In this document: positions 1 through 7,909 of the stretch, in pieces
Layout: every line of letters begins with the position of its first letter
Position numbering within the stretch: the first letter of the stretch is position 1
Origin: JAQIBY01 sp046546095
Lineage (GTDB): Bacteria > Bacteroidota > Bacteroidia > Bacteroidales > ML635J-15
DNA: 41,269 nt
Assembly (NCBI GenBank): GCA_046546095.1
Contig: JBKGYK010000021.1
Coordinates: 1 to 41,269 of the forward strand
Reading direction: 5' to 3'
The notes under the pieces: model-generated
What the model saw: only the letters and a program-made list of their open reading frames with translations
Database searches by the model: none
What the model was told of the DNA's origin: nothing
Program-made: the position numbers and the translations under genes

Positions 1-1
1 G

Positions 2-112
2 CTTTTTTTGAGATTGCTATATCAGGGTGAGATTATGGGATATCGCCATCGCAAGGTAATTGATCGTTTCCATGCCGGAGAGGAAATCACCCTATTTGAA
101 AAAGCTCATTAA
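2..112 (+). CDS. C-terminal fragment of a possible gene entering from the left edge
   Basis: An open frame runs from the window edge for 36 codons to a TAA at 110-112. Its last residues read RFHAGEEITLFEKAH. No start is in the window and I do not recognise the family. The stretch is short enough to be open by chance. It would converge with the minus-strand gene ending at 199, leaving an 86-nt gap that holds no clear terminator. Confidence 0.3.
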   Translation, partial: LFLRLLYQGEIMGYRHRKVIDRFHAGEEITLFEKAH

Positions 113-198
113 GATGGACAGGTGACTGAATAGTTTGGTGTGCTGATTAGTCAGCTAAGGGAGAAGCAGGATTCCCCAACTGGCGAATCGGCTCGAAT

Positions 199-1053
199 TC
201 ACCCTTTCCTCCGGAATGTGAGAATCAAAATCAGAATAAGCAATACACCGGCTGCTCCCCACAGTACATAACGCAACCATGACCAGATGCCGGGTTGTTT
301 ATCCAGCCATGTGGCATACTCCACTGGCAGGCGTGCAGGTCTGCCCTCTCCGTAAATAATACTCCAGTTGCCCACGCTGTCGGTAGTAGCAAAAACATTG
401 TTGATTTCCAGGCTAAAGAGGGAATCTTCGGGAAAATTCATGCGCTCAGCATTCCATGAAAAGCGGGAAATGATGGCACCGGAGCTGTCGGCAAGTATAA
501 CATGATCTTTTGCTTTGTTCAGAAGGCGACCGCTACTGTCATGCACAACAACGCATGACTGAGCAGGAATGCTCAGGTTTTCGGGCAGGTAAAACTTGCC
601 GCTGCGTGTCTGAATGAAAGCTTTGGAAAGCTTTTTCCTGCTATGAGAGAAGTTGAGTATTTCAAACCAGTTGGTCAGTGCCTTCTCCTCATCGGCAAGA
701 AAAAACACTTCAGACAGAGTAATGGAATCAGCCAGTTCACTTTCGGGCAGTTTTTCGGCTTCAATAATCAACTCATCAACCAGGCCTTTGCTGTTGGTAA
801 TGGGTCGGGCATTCTCCATTCCCCAGCCGGCATTCAGATCCAACACCAGACGGAAGTTGTCCATGTGTATGCTGTCGGGGTGAAAGGCATATTGCAAACC
901 TGATGTTTTCAGGGAATCGTGTAGAATGTTTCCGGCCTGTCCGGGCTCCACACGGATATCAAGGACTGAGCGTTCACTTTCCTGACTGAAGCCTGTATTT
1001 GACAGGCATAACAGGAAAACCAAGCTTAGGAATGTATTCAGTTTTTTCTTCAT
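199..1053 (-). CDS. Membrane-anchored protein with a lamin-tail-like domain
   Basis: This is a 284-residue protein of unknown function. The ATG at 1053 is chosen because it opens a clear signal peptide (MKKKLNTF followed by a hydrophobic stretch and an S-Q cleavage region). An ATG at 1089 would only add a charged, non-signal extension. Residues about 126-175 look like a lamin-tail (LTD) fold: a WFEILNFS strand, then a strand after IPAQSCVVVHD, as in the secreted LTD domains common in Bacteroidota. A single transmembrane helix at about 265-279 is followed by a basic FRRKG tail, so the body should face the periplasm or outside. It is the last gene of the minus-strand envelope operon, and its first 80 nt lie inside the 3' end of the CapA-like gene in another frame. 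The LTD call is by eye. Confidence 0.7.
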   Translation of the reverse strand: MKKKLNTFLSLVFLLCLSNTGFSQESERSVLDIRVEPGQAGNILHDSLKTSGLQYAFHPDSIHMDNFRLVLDLNAGWGMENARPITNSKGLVDELIIEAEKLPESELADSITLSEVFFLADEEKALTNWFEILNFSHSRKKLSKAFIQTRSGKFYLPENLSIPAQSCVVVHDSSGRLLNKAKDHVILADSSGAIISRFSWNAERMNFPEDSLFSLEINNVFATTDSVGNWSIIYGEGRPARLPVEYATWLDKQPGIWSWLRYVLWGAAGVLLILILILTFRRKG

Positions 1054-2149
1054 ACGATGTATATATTTCGTCTTCCCATGCCGGAACATTGATGTTATAC
1101 TTCATCACCGGATCAGCAAGGGATTTGTATTTCAGCATTTTTTCATACGCATCATCAGCAAAGCATTCGGGATGACCGCTGTATTCATGTATTGGCCGCA
1201 GGCGATACTGTATGTGATTGTTCTCATCCCGGTATTTGTACACATACAACAAAATATATCCGGCTTTACTGATGCTCACCTCTCCGTTTTCTTTTCGCAA
1301 CTGCATGTGAAGCAAAGCACCGCCATCGGTGCGTTTAAAATACATATTTGAAATGAGATTACCAAGCGACCAGGCAACAAAACTTTCACCTGCATTGTCA
1401 TGATGCCATTCCATGGGTTGCAAGACATGGGGATGTGCCCCGATGACGTAATCCGCCCCCCAATCTGAGAGTTTCTCTTTCAGTGCTTTTTGCTTTTGCG
1501 ATGGAAATGACTGATATTCATTGCCCCAGTGCATGAAAACAAGAATTTTATCGGGATTCTGTGCTTGTGCAGCCTGAATTTCTTCCTTCATGCGAATTTC
1601 ATTGATCCAGGCCATCATACCAGGCACAGGCCAGGCGTTGGATCCATAAGAATAATTGAGTACTGCAATCCGCATACCGTCTTTTTCGAGCATCAAAGGT
1701 GTCAATTGCTGTCTTTCCTTATCCGAACGCCAGGTCCCTGTGTGATGAATATCCAGGCTATCGAGAACATCCAGCGTACTGACAAGACCGGCCTTACCGC
1801 GGTCAAAGGCATGATTGTTGGCTGTCACCAGCACATTGAAACCTGCGTTTTTCAGATCTTCTGCCAGTTTTACCGGTGCACCAAAGCTGGGATAGCCTTT
1901 GAACGGCTTTATACCAAGTGGTGTCTCCAGGTTGCCGATGGTAAAATCAGCAGCCTGCAGCAGGTGATCAATGTCTTCAAACCAAAGTTCAAAATTCCAG
2001 CTTGAATCTTCAGGATAATAGGCCGAACGCAACTGATCGCCATGGGTCATAATATCACCGGCAAATAAAAAATCAACTTTCTCCTCATCCTGTGCTACAG
2101 TCATCATCCATGGGAGCAGCAGCACAATCAGCCACACGTTTTTTTTCAT
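974..2149 (-). CDS. CapA/PgsA-family metallophosphatase-like secreted protein
   Basis: This 391-residue protein has an N-terminal signal peptide (hydrophobic to about residue 19, ending VAQ). It carries the CapA fold motifs in order: FAGDIMTHGD (about 29-38), GNLETPLG (72-79), TANNHAFDRG (109-118), FMHWGNEY (205-212) and IGAHPHVLQPME (236-247). Together these give the Asp, Asn, Glu and His ligands of a calcineurin-like two-metal site. Family members take part in poly-gamma-glutamate or capsule formation, but many are uncharacterised, and no pgsB/pgsC-like genes are present here. Its ATG overlaps the stop of the upstream GT2 gene by 4 nt (2146-2149), so the genes are probably translationally coupled. 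In this context a role in envelope glycan processing is likelier than poly-glutamate synthesis; that is inference. Confidence 0.88.
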   Translation of the reverse strand: MKKNVWLIVLLLPWMMTVAQDEEKVDFLFAGDIMTHGDQLRSAYYPEDSSWNFELWFEDIDHLLQAADFTIGNLETPLGIKPFKGYPSFGAPVKLAEDLKNAGFNVLVTANNHAFDRGKAGLVSTLDVLDSLDIHHTGTWRSDKERQQLTPLMLEKDGMRIAVLNYSYGSNAWPVPGMMAWINEIRMKEEIQAAQAQNPDKILVFMHWGNEYQSFPSQKQKALKEKLSDWGADYVIGAHPHVLQPMEWHHDNAGESFVAWSLGNLISNMYFKRTDGGALLHMQLRKENGEVSISKAGYILLYVYKYRDENNHIQYRLRPIHEYSGHPECFADDAYEKMLKYKSLADPVMKYNINVPAWEDEIYTSYEEKTEYIPKLGFPVMPVKYRLQSGK

Positions 2150-2898
2150 ACATTTCTCACCTTAAAAATATGATATTTGGCCAGACCCCACTTCTGGAAC
2201 CGGTATTTAAACGATGTTCTCAACACACCCATTCCGTATTTTGCAGAACGGCGAAAGTTGATGGAAGAAGCTTCATCAAAATATTTTGTCGGGCAGGTAA
2301 TTTCTGCAATCTCAAAGCCTGCAAAAAATATCTGCGCCAGCATCTGATTGTCAAAGACAAAGTCATCCGAATTGGCATTATAATCTATGCGTTTGAGTAC
2401 TTCGGCAGAGAAAGCCCGGTAGCCGGTATGATATTCAGACAATTTTTGTCCCAGCAGCCAGTTTTGCACAAGAGTCAGCATACGATTGGCCACGTATTTG
2501 TAGAAAGGCATCCCTCCTTTCAGTGCTCCTTTGCCCAGGATACGTGAACCCAGCACGACCGGATACACTTCATTTGCAATCAGATAAGCCATGCTTTCAA
2601 TCAGGCGCGGGGTATATTGGTAATCCGGATGCAACATAATAACAATATCAGCACCAAGCTGCAGTGCTGTGTTGTAACAGGACTTCTGGTTTCCGCCGTA
2701 GCCCTTGTTTTCCTTATGGGTGATGATATGCCTGATCCCCAACGACTTCCCTACTTGCACGGTGTTATCACTGCTTTTATCATCCACGAGAATGACTTCA
2801 TCCACAATTTCCTGTGGAATTTCATGATAGGTTTTTTCGAGTGTGCGCTCAGCATTATAGGCCGGTAACACAACAGCCACTTTTTTATTCTTTATCAT
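2146..2898 (-). CDS. Family 2 glycosyltransferase, polyprenyl-phosphate sugar synthase type
   Basis: This 250-residue soluble GT-A enzyme has the GT2 nucleotide-sugar motifs LPAYNAERTL (11-20), VDDKSSDNT (38-46) and a metal-binding HPDYQY segment (90-95). Length and motifs fit the dolichyl-phosphate mannose synthase / undecaprenyl-phosphate glycosyltransferase group, which moves a sugar from a nucleotide donor to a lipid phosphate on the cytoplasmic face. It lacks the C-terminal membrane helices of the larger members. It overlaps the GT-C gene before it by 14 nt and the CapA-like gene after it by 4 nt. The simplest model is that it makes the lipid-linked donor used by the neighbouring ArnT-like transferase. 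The sugar cannot be told from sequence. Confidence 0.9.
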   Translation of the reverse strand: MIKNKKVAVVLPAYNAERTLEKTYHEIPQEIVDEVILVDDKSSDNTVQVGKSLGIRHIITHKENKGYGGNQKSCYNTALQLGADIVIMLHPDYQYTPRLIESMAYLIANEVYPVVLGSRILGKGALKGGMPFYKYVANRMLTLVQNWLLGQKLSEYHTGYRAFSAEVLKRIDYNANSDDFVFDNQMLAQIFFAGFEIAEITCPTKYFDEASSINFRRSAKYGMGVLRTSFKYRFQKWGLAKYHIFKVRNV

Positions 2899-4555
2899 AA
2901 TCTAAACCTTTATCTTCATCTTCATGTGGTTTACGAACGCAAAAAACAAAGCCGTTTTTTTCATACAGCACTTCAAGACCGGGGTGCTTTTCAAGTTCGT
3001 TCTGCAATTTATGAATTTTTGTCACAAAATATGCAGGTTTATCGATTTTGGCATTCAGTTTCCACCAGGTATCGTGATGTATTTCAGGCTCCGGTTTACG
3101 AGTATAAAACAAATGCGCGTATGATTTAAATCCCAGTGGAGCAACATACACATCTTTTCCCTGCAGGGATTGATAAAACTCTATTGCAGCATTCTGGCTG
3201 TAACGCTCCACACGGGGGGTGAGGAATACAGCAGCGGTATAAATAAAAATCACCGATCCGATCAGGAAAGGATAGACTGCTATTTTGTGTTTCCGCTTTT
3301 TCAGACGAATGAGCATCCACACAAAGCCTCCAATAAGGAACAAGCCAACAAAACCTTCAAACCCCAGCCAACCGGCTTCAGCTTCAAGGTTAGCCATGGC
3401 AAAGGGATCCTTAATCCAGTCTTTTTCAATAATTCTGTGTTTGATGGCATCGAAAAATGGCAAGGCCGCCACCATCATTGCGTACACACCGCTCATCACG
3501 CCAAGCACAACTTTCATCCACAAAGGGAAGCGGTAATTCCGTTGCTCTATGTTCATGATTACATAAGCCGCCAGGAAAGTCACAGGATACCATGCCAGGG
3601 AAGAGTAGTGTATGATTTTGGTGTTGACGATTGTAAAGAGAATCATCACTGTCCAGAAGAGAATTTTCATCAGCCGGCGAAAGGCTGCCTTTTCATCCCC
3701 TCCACGGGTAGGCCTGAATCCTTTGAGGGCAAAAACAGATGCAGGAAAAACACCAATGAAGATGACCACAAAGTGATACAGCAGAAAGCCACCGTGACCG
3801 GCATCCTCCGTGCGGAACAGGCGTATCTGATACTGAATGAAATCCACTATCATTTGCGATTCCCCTTTGAGCAACATCAGCAAAAACCAAAATCCACCGG
3901 TAAGGCTGACAATCAGCAAGAACAACAACACATCCCACCATTTTATCACCACACGGAAACGCACAAAAAACAGATAAATGATGGCTGCCAGTCCCACAAT
4001 AAGTGCACCTACCGGACCTTTTGTCAACACAGCAAGTCCGGTAAACAGGGCAGCCAGGGAAATCTGCATTGTATTCCGTCCACGGAAATACCGGAACAGG
4101 TAATACAGACCAAGGAACATAAACAGGTTAAACCATGGATCTATGATTCCGGTCTTAAAATAGAAGAAAGGGAAAAAAGAAGCAAGGTAAACCAGCACCC
4201 AGAGTAGTCCGAATCGTTTATTGTACAGGTGGCTGCCAATGTTGTATAAAACCAGCAGGGTGAAAATTCCACAAATTGCATTGGGAAAACGGGCAGCAAA
4301 TTCATTCACACCAAACAGTTTCATGGACAGGGCCTGCATCCAGATAAACAGGGGTGGTTTTTCCCAGAATGTCTGATAATCCACCTGCACTTCGAGGTAA
4401 TTGCCGGTTTCCAGCATTTCCCGGGCAGACTCGGCAAAATTGATTTCATCCCAGTCGAACAGATGCACCTGTCCGGTAAAAGGGATAAAGAGCAGGGCTG
4501 ATATCAGAACAATCAGCAATTGGATTTTTATATGTGAAAGCTGTTGAAGTTTCAT
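2885..4555 (-). CDS. ArnT/PMT-like GT-C glycosyltransferase (family 39 type)
   Basis: This 556-residue integral membrane protein has about ten or more hydrophobic segments. The first extracytoplasmic loop has the acidic motif FDWDEINFAESAREM (about 33-47) and FWEKPPLFIW (63-72), which match the catalytic Asp-Glu region and the E-K-P-P motif of ArnT and protein O-mannosyltransferases. Such enzymes take a sugar from a polyprenyl-phosphate carrier and attach it to lipid A, protein or another acceptor at the periplasmic side. The C-terminal ~100 residues form a soluble domain. It overlaps the PAP2 gene upstream by 4 nt and the GT2 gene downstream by 14 nt, so donor synthesis and transfer are encoded together. 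Lipid A or a surface polysaccharide is the likeliest acceptor; this is inferred from context. Confidence 0.88.
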   Translation of the reverse strand: MKLQQLSHIKIQLLIVLISALLFIPFTGQVHLFDWDEINFAESAREMLETGNYLEVQVDYQTFWEKPPLFIWMQALSMKLFGVNEFAARFPNAICGIFTLLVLYNIGSHLYNKRFGLLWVLVYLASFFPFFYFKTGIIDPWFNLFMFLGLYYLFRYFRGRNTMQISLAALFTGLAVLTKGPVGALIVGLAAIIYLFFVRFRVVIKWWDVLLFLLIVSLTGGFWFLLMLLKGESQMIVDFIQYQIRLFRTEDAGHGGFLLYHFVVIFIGVFPASVFALKGFRPTRGGDEKAAFRRLMKILFWTVMILFTIVNTKIIHYSSLAWYPVTFLAAYVIMNIEQRNYRFPLWMKVVLGVMSGVYAMMVAALPFFDAIKHRIIEKDWIKDPFAMANLEAEAGWLGFEGFVGLFLIGGFVWMLIRLKKRKHKIAVYPFLIGSVIFIYTAAVFLTPRVERYSQNAAIEFYQSLQGKDVYVAPLGFKSYAHLFYTRKPEPEIHHDTWWKLNAKIDKPAYFVTKIHKLQNELEKHPGLEVLYEKNGFVFCVRKPHEDEDKGLDYDKE

Positions 4556-5199
4556 TTTGCAATGAGTTTTGTCAGTGAGCTGTCAAGCCAGGCTTTGTTC
4601 CAGCGGCTTTGCACACGCCAGAATGCCAGGGCGGCGATAAATCCTATCATTCCTCCGGCAAAGGTATCCATCAGAAAATGTTGAGAAAGGTAGACACGGG
4701 AAAAGGCTGTCAGTGCAGCCATCAGAAGCAGTATAAACTGCAAGGACTTTTTATTTGAGATCAATGCCAGAGCAGTAAACACAGCCCATGCCGATGCAGA
4801 ATGTCCGGAAGGAAAACTCAGGAATGAATGGTAATCCACTCCATCCACCAGATTCAGATGTATGCTTTGTTCGCTGAAGTATTTTACAGGCCGCATCGCT
4901 CCGGAAAAGGCAAGGTGCTTGAGTACTTGCACAAGCAATCCTGAGCTCAGAAAGGCCAGGGCGGTAAAAACCGCATATCGAAAACGAAAAAAGGCAGCAA
5001 TCAGGATTACGACAAGTGCAAATAAACCGTCTCCCAGCCAGGTAAGGTAGAAGAACAGGACATCTCCGGGCGCTGAATGCTGAGCATCTATACCGAGGTG
5101 AAAACTCTCTTTTTCAGTAAAAAGCAATACTATCAGCTTTGCAAGCAATATAAACATGCCGGCTGTTAAAACGAAACGATATTTGCCCGGTTTCGACAC
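4552..5199 (-). CDS. PAP2-family membrane phosphatase
   Basis: This 215-residue multi-pass protein carries the second and third motifs of the PAP2/vanadium-haloperoxidase phosphatase family: FPSGHSASAW (about 129-138) and SRVYLSQHFLMD (about 166-177). The first motif is unusual, because KHLAFSGAMRP has eight residues between Lys and Arg-Pro instead of six. Relatives remove phosphate from undecaprenyl pyrophosphate, phosphatidylglycerol phosphate or lipid A (LpxE type). As the first gene of the operon with a GT2 and an ArnT-like enzyme, lipid carrier recycling or lipid A dephosphorylation is plausible. A perfect TATCTTTG box lies 27 nt upstream of its start codon. Confidence 0.88.
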   Translation of the reverse strand: MSKPGKYRFVLTAGMFILLAKLIVLLFTEKESFHLGIDAQHSAPGDVLFFYLTWLGDGLFALVVILIAAFFRFRYAVFTALAFLSSGLLVQVLKHLAFSGAMRPVKYFSEQSIHLNLVDGVDYHSFLSFPSGHSASAWAVFTALALISNKKSLQFILLLMAALTAFSRVYLSQHFLMDTFAGGMIGFIAALAFWRVQSRWNKAWLDSSLTKLIAK

Positions 5200-5225
5200 T
5201 TAGTAACAGGTTTCAGATAAAGCAT

Positions 5226-5233
5226 CAAAGATA
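5226..5233 (-). promoter_or_regulatory. Probable -7 box for the envelope operon
   Basis: On the minus strand this reads TATCTTTG, the exact Bacteroidetes sigma-ABfr -7 consensus (TAnnTTTG). It would place the start of transcription about 10-20 nt before the PAP2 start codon at 5199. No good TTTG box is found 18-20 nt further upstream, so the call rests on the -7 element alone. Confidence 0.45.
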
Positions 5234-5457
5234 ATAAAAGGCTTTTAGTTTACTCATATAGAAAACAGCAAATCTCCTGCTTTGTTGCCCGGAAAATCAT
5301 GTACAAATTGTCAGGAGAAAAGTGTAAAGCATATACAAATGGTAAATTTTAATAAAAATGTGATCTTTTTTTGATTTTGAGACAACGAATTTCAAAATTT
5401 TCCGTCTGTATTTATAGATCAGACAGTAAAAACAGTCAAAATAAAAACCAGAATCAC

Positions 5458-5628
5458 GTGAAAACAAGCAAAATCAAAGCTACAATTCTGCTGATTGGCA
5501 CAGTGTTTATTCAGCATCAGGCTTCATTGGCCCAGCTACCGGAATGTAATTGTTATAGCCCTACCGGGGTTTCATTACTACCCAATCACTCTTACGAACT
5601 CACCGGACCTTTCCATCTGGTGAGATAG
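5458..5628 (+). CDS. Short secreted peptide of unknown function, or remnant of a larger secreted protein
   Basis: From a GTG at 5458 the frame encodes 56 residues. It starts V-KTSKIKATILLIGTVF, a convincing signal peptide ending ASLAQ, and is followed by about 28 residues with two Cys (ECNCYSP). The frame continues upstream to 5371 but that part is not signal-like, so GTG 5458 is preferred. It sits alone between the envelope operon (divergent) and the TMTC-like gene (convergent, stop at 5654). It may be a genuine small exported peptide or the 5' stub of a gene lost during rearrangement; nothing in the 26 nt before 5654 continues a protein. The family is not recognised. Confidence 0.4.
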   Translation: MKTSKIKATILLIGTVFIQHQASLAQLPECNCYSPTGVSLLPNHSYELTGPFHLVR

Positions 5629-5653
5629 ATTGTTGATTGCATATTACCAACCG

Positions 5654-7846
5654 TTAGTTATTCTGACTTTGCAGCCTGTTGTAGGTTTCAAAATACTGAT
5701 TGGCTTTCTTTATATCACCCAGTGACTTATATGCATTCCCGAGAAAATACAAGGCCTGCATGTTTTCAGGTTGTTCTTCCAGCACCTGTTTAAAATACGG
5801 GATGGATTTTTGTATTTCACCGGCATTTTGGTAAGTAATACCCAGGTTTAGCAATGCCTGCATATCATTGGGTTTCAATTCATGTACTTTTTCAAAACAA
5901 CGCAATGCCTCGTCGTAATCTTTGGACTGTCCGTATATTACACCCAGATCTTTCCAGACATCAACATAATCAGGCTTAAGTTCCAGTGCCTTTTCATATA
6001 AAGGAATGGCTTTCTCAAACTGATTTTTGTACCTTGCATACATCAGACCTTCAACCCTGTATACTTCAGGGATTTCAGGCTTTATGGCCTGTAGTTTTTC
6101 GCAAACATCAATGACTTCATCCGGGGTATTTGGTGACTTATTATCAGCCATAAAACCAACAACCTGTGGCAAAATGAGTTTTGTGTTTTGTATAGCGTGG
6201 GTATGATAGGGTCTTCGTTTCAGAATTTCTGCATACCAATCAACAGCCCGAACAACATCCCGGCTTTTCTGATAGTGTGCATTTCCAAGCAAAAGCATGG
6301 CATCAACATAAGCCGGATGAATTTCCAGTGCACGGTTCAGGTATGTTATAGCCTGGTCAAGCATTTCATCGGATTTTTGCGTATCCCTGATGCTTTTGGC
6401 TTTTTCTATCAGTTTTCCACCTGCAGAAGTATTGCTTTTGGCAGAGTTTACCGATGTTTCCACATCTGTAGTAAACAGGGTGAAATCATTTTCCCATACC
6501 TGGTTTCTTGCAATCGTTTTCACGGAATACAAGCCCATAATGACGAGCAGGACTATGCTCACCACATTTTTCATCACCGGTCTGTCCTCCCGCTCCCGGT
6601 TGGCTACATAATCCATAATTACAGCAATAAGCAGTACAAAAGCCAGGGATGAGAAGTAAATGAATCGTTCATTCATAAAAGATCCCACAGGGAAGAATAT
6701 ATTGGACACCACAGAGAGTGGTGCCAGATACATGATTGCAATCAGCCCTGCCATTTTAAGCCATGGTTTTACCTGCTTTTTGATAAAGGCCAGCAAGGCC
6801 CACAACATAATCACAAACAATGAGATGTGGATAAGAAGTGAAAGCACCGGAAGCCCCTCGTTCAGGCTCATATACTCAATATGAAAAGGATAATAATCAT
6901 AGGTAAGCGGATGAGGAAACACCAGCAACCTCAAATACACCAGCAAAGTCAGCATGATGGTACCAATTCGTTCGGTCCCTTCGGTCATAAGGAAGGGATT
7001 GTTCATTAGTTCCCGGGCAATCTGATCTGTGCCGCTACTCCCCCAACCCAGGACAGACTGCCGGATAAGCAGGAATACTGCACTGGCAAAGAGCAGACTT
7101 AAAAAGGGTTTTACGTGTTTTTTCAGTGATTTTTCTTTAAAAAACAAACCAGCCACCGGAATAACAGCCAGCCAAGTAATGGCATTTTCCTTGGAAAGCA
7201 GGCCGGCGAACATGGCAATAAAGGTCAGGATGAGAAATTTATTTTTTGGATTGTCAAGGTATTGCAAATATGCATATCCTGCCAGCAAGGCACCCAGGAA
7301 AGACATGATTTCATCACGGCCTTTAATGTTTGCTACCACTTCGGTGTGCACCGGATGCGCAATAAAGAGCAATGTGGCTATAATGGGTACTGAAAGCCAG
7401 GGATACTTTTTATTCTCCAGAAACAGTTTTTTCAGGAAGATGTACAAAACGAAAGCGGTGAGGATATAGTACAGCACATTAAAAAAGTGGTGTTTTGCAG
7501 GGCCTTCTCCGAAAATTTCCTTTTCGATGGCAAACATGGCAAAGCTAAGAGGGCGATATCTCCCACCTGCAACGAGCTTTTTTTCTTCCTGTATTTGTTC
7601 TGCGGTTTTTCCTTTGTATGAATGCATCCAAAACCCGACAAAGCTGTCGTACTTAAATATATCATCCACACCCTGTATTCCCTGTTGAGTAAAAACATTG
7701 TCCCTGATGGCAATAGCATCATCCAGCGCATAATCGTGTTTCAGGGTGTTGCCGTACAGAATAAATCCAAGTACAGTCAACAAAATCAGCACATGCAGGT
7801 TTTTCAGCCCGCGGGTCTTATCGATTTGGTTTTTGCGTTTATTCAT
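5654..7846 (-). CDS. TMTC-like multi-pass membrane protein (GT-C fold) with C-terminal TPR repeats
   Basis: This 730-residue protein has about ten or more membrane segments over residues 15-450, then a soluble TPR region (about 500-725) with repeats built on A-x-x-x-L-G and P-x-x-x-x-A patterns. The N-terminal loop has an Asp pair (YALDDAIAIRDN, 39-50), then RYRPLSF (96-102), LFIAHPVHTEVV (160-171) and KGRDEI (175-180). This layout matches the eukaryotic TMTC O-mannosyltransferases, which also combine a GT-C membrane part with TPRs, and related bacterial proteins. A polyprenyl-phosphate-dependent protein or glycan glycosyltransferase is therefore likely. The TPRs would bind partner or acceptor proteins. 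Its promoter overlaps the terminator of the upstream gene. Acceptor and sugar are unknown. Confidence 0.82.
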   Translation of the reverse strand: MNKRKNQIDKTRGLKNLHVLILLTVLGFILYGNTLKHDYALDDAIAIRDNVFTQQGIQGVDDIFKYDSFVGFWMHSYKGKTAEQIQEEKKLVAGGRYRPLSFAMFAIEKEIFGEGPAKHHFFNVLYYILTAFVLYIFLKKLFLENKKYPWLSVPIIATLLFIAHPVHTEVVANIKGRDEIMSFLGALLAGYAYLQYLDNPKNKFLILTFIAMFAGLLSKENAITWLAVIPVAGLFFKEKSLKKHVKPFLSLLFASAVFLLIRQSVLGWGSSGTDQIARELMNNPFLMTEGTERIGTIMLTLLVYLRLLVFPHPLTYDYYPFHIEYMSLNEGLPVLSLLIHISLFVIMLWALLAFIKKQVKPWLKMAGLIAIMYLAPLSVVSNIFFPVGSFMNERFIYFSSLAFVLLIAVIMDYVANREREDRPVMKNVVSIVLLVIMGLYSVKTIARNQVWENDFTLFTTDVETSVNSAKSNTSAGGKLIEKAKSIRDTQKSDEMLDQAITYLNRALEIHPAYVDAMLLLGNAHYQKSRDVVRAVDWYAEILKRRPYHTHAIQNTKLILPQVVGFMADNKSPNTPDEVIDVCEKLQAIKPEIPEVYRVEGLMYARYKNQFEKAIPLYEKALELKPDYVDVWKDLGVIYGQSKDYDEALRCFEKVHELKPNDMQALLNLGITYQNAGEIQKSIPYFKQVLEEQPENMQALYFLGNAYKSLGDIKKANQYFETYNRLQSQNN

Positions 7847-7862
7847 AAAGGCAGTCTTTGCC

Positions 7863-7870
7863 CAAAAGTA
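7863..7870 (-). promoter_or_regulatory. Probable -7 box for the TMTC-like gene
   Basis: The minus strand reads TACTTTTG, a perfect TAnnTTTG. CTTG lies upstream at 7891-7894 with a 20-nt gap, close to the TTTG element. Transcription would begin about 10 nt before the ATG at 7846. The boxes overlap the terminator of the preceding gene. Confidence 0.5.
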
Positions 7871-7902
7871 AAAAAAAGCCGGAAACCATGCAAGGCTTCC
7901 GG
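7870..7902 (-). terminator. Rho-independent terminator after the coiled-coil protein gene
   Basis: On the minus strand CCGGAAGCC (7894-7902) pairs with GGTTTCCGG (7879-7887), leaving a 6-nt loop; the stem includes one G-U pair. A C and then eight T (7870-7877) follow. It lies immediately after the stop of the gene at 7910-8791. Confidence 0.85.
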
Positions 7903-7909
7903 TCGTCAG

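Noticed and set aside
3170..4207. 345-residue plus-strand frame opposite the ArnT-like gene
   Set aside because: It lies entirely in the antisense of a clear membrane transferase gene and is rich in His, Gln, Lys and Asn without motifs, typical of the shadow of a hydrophobic coding strand.
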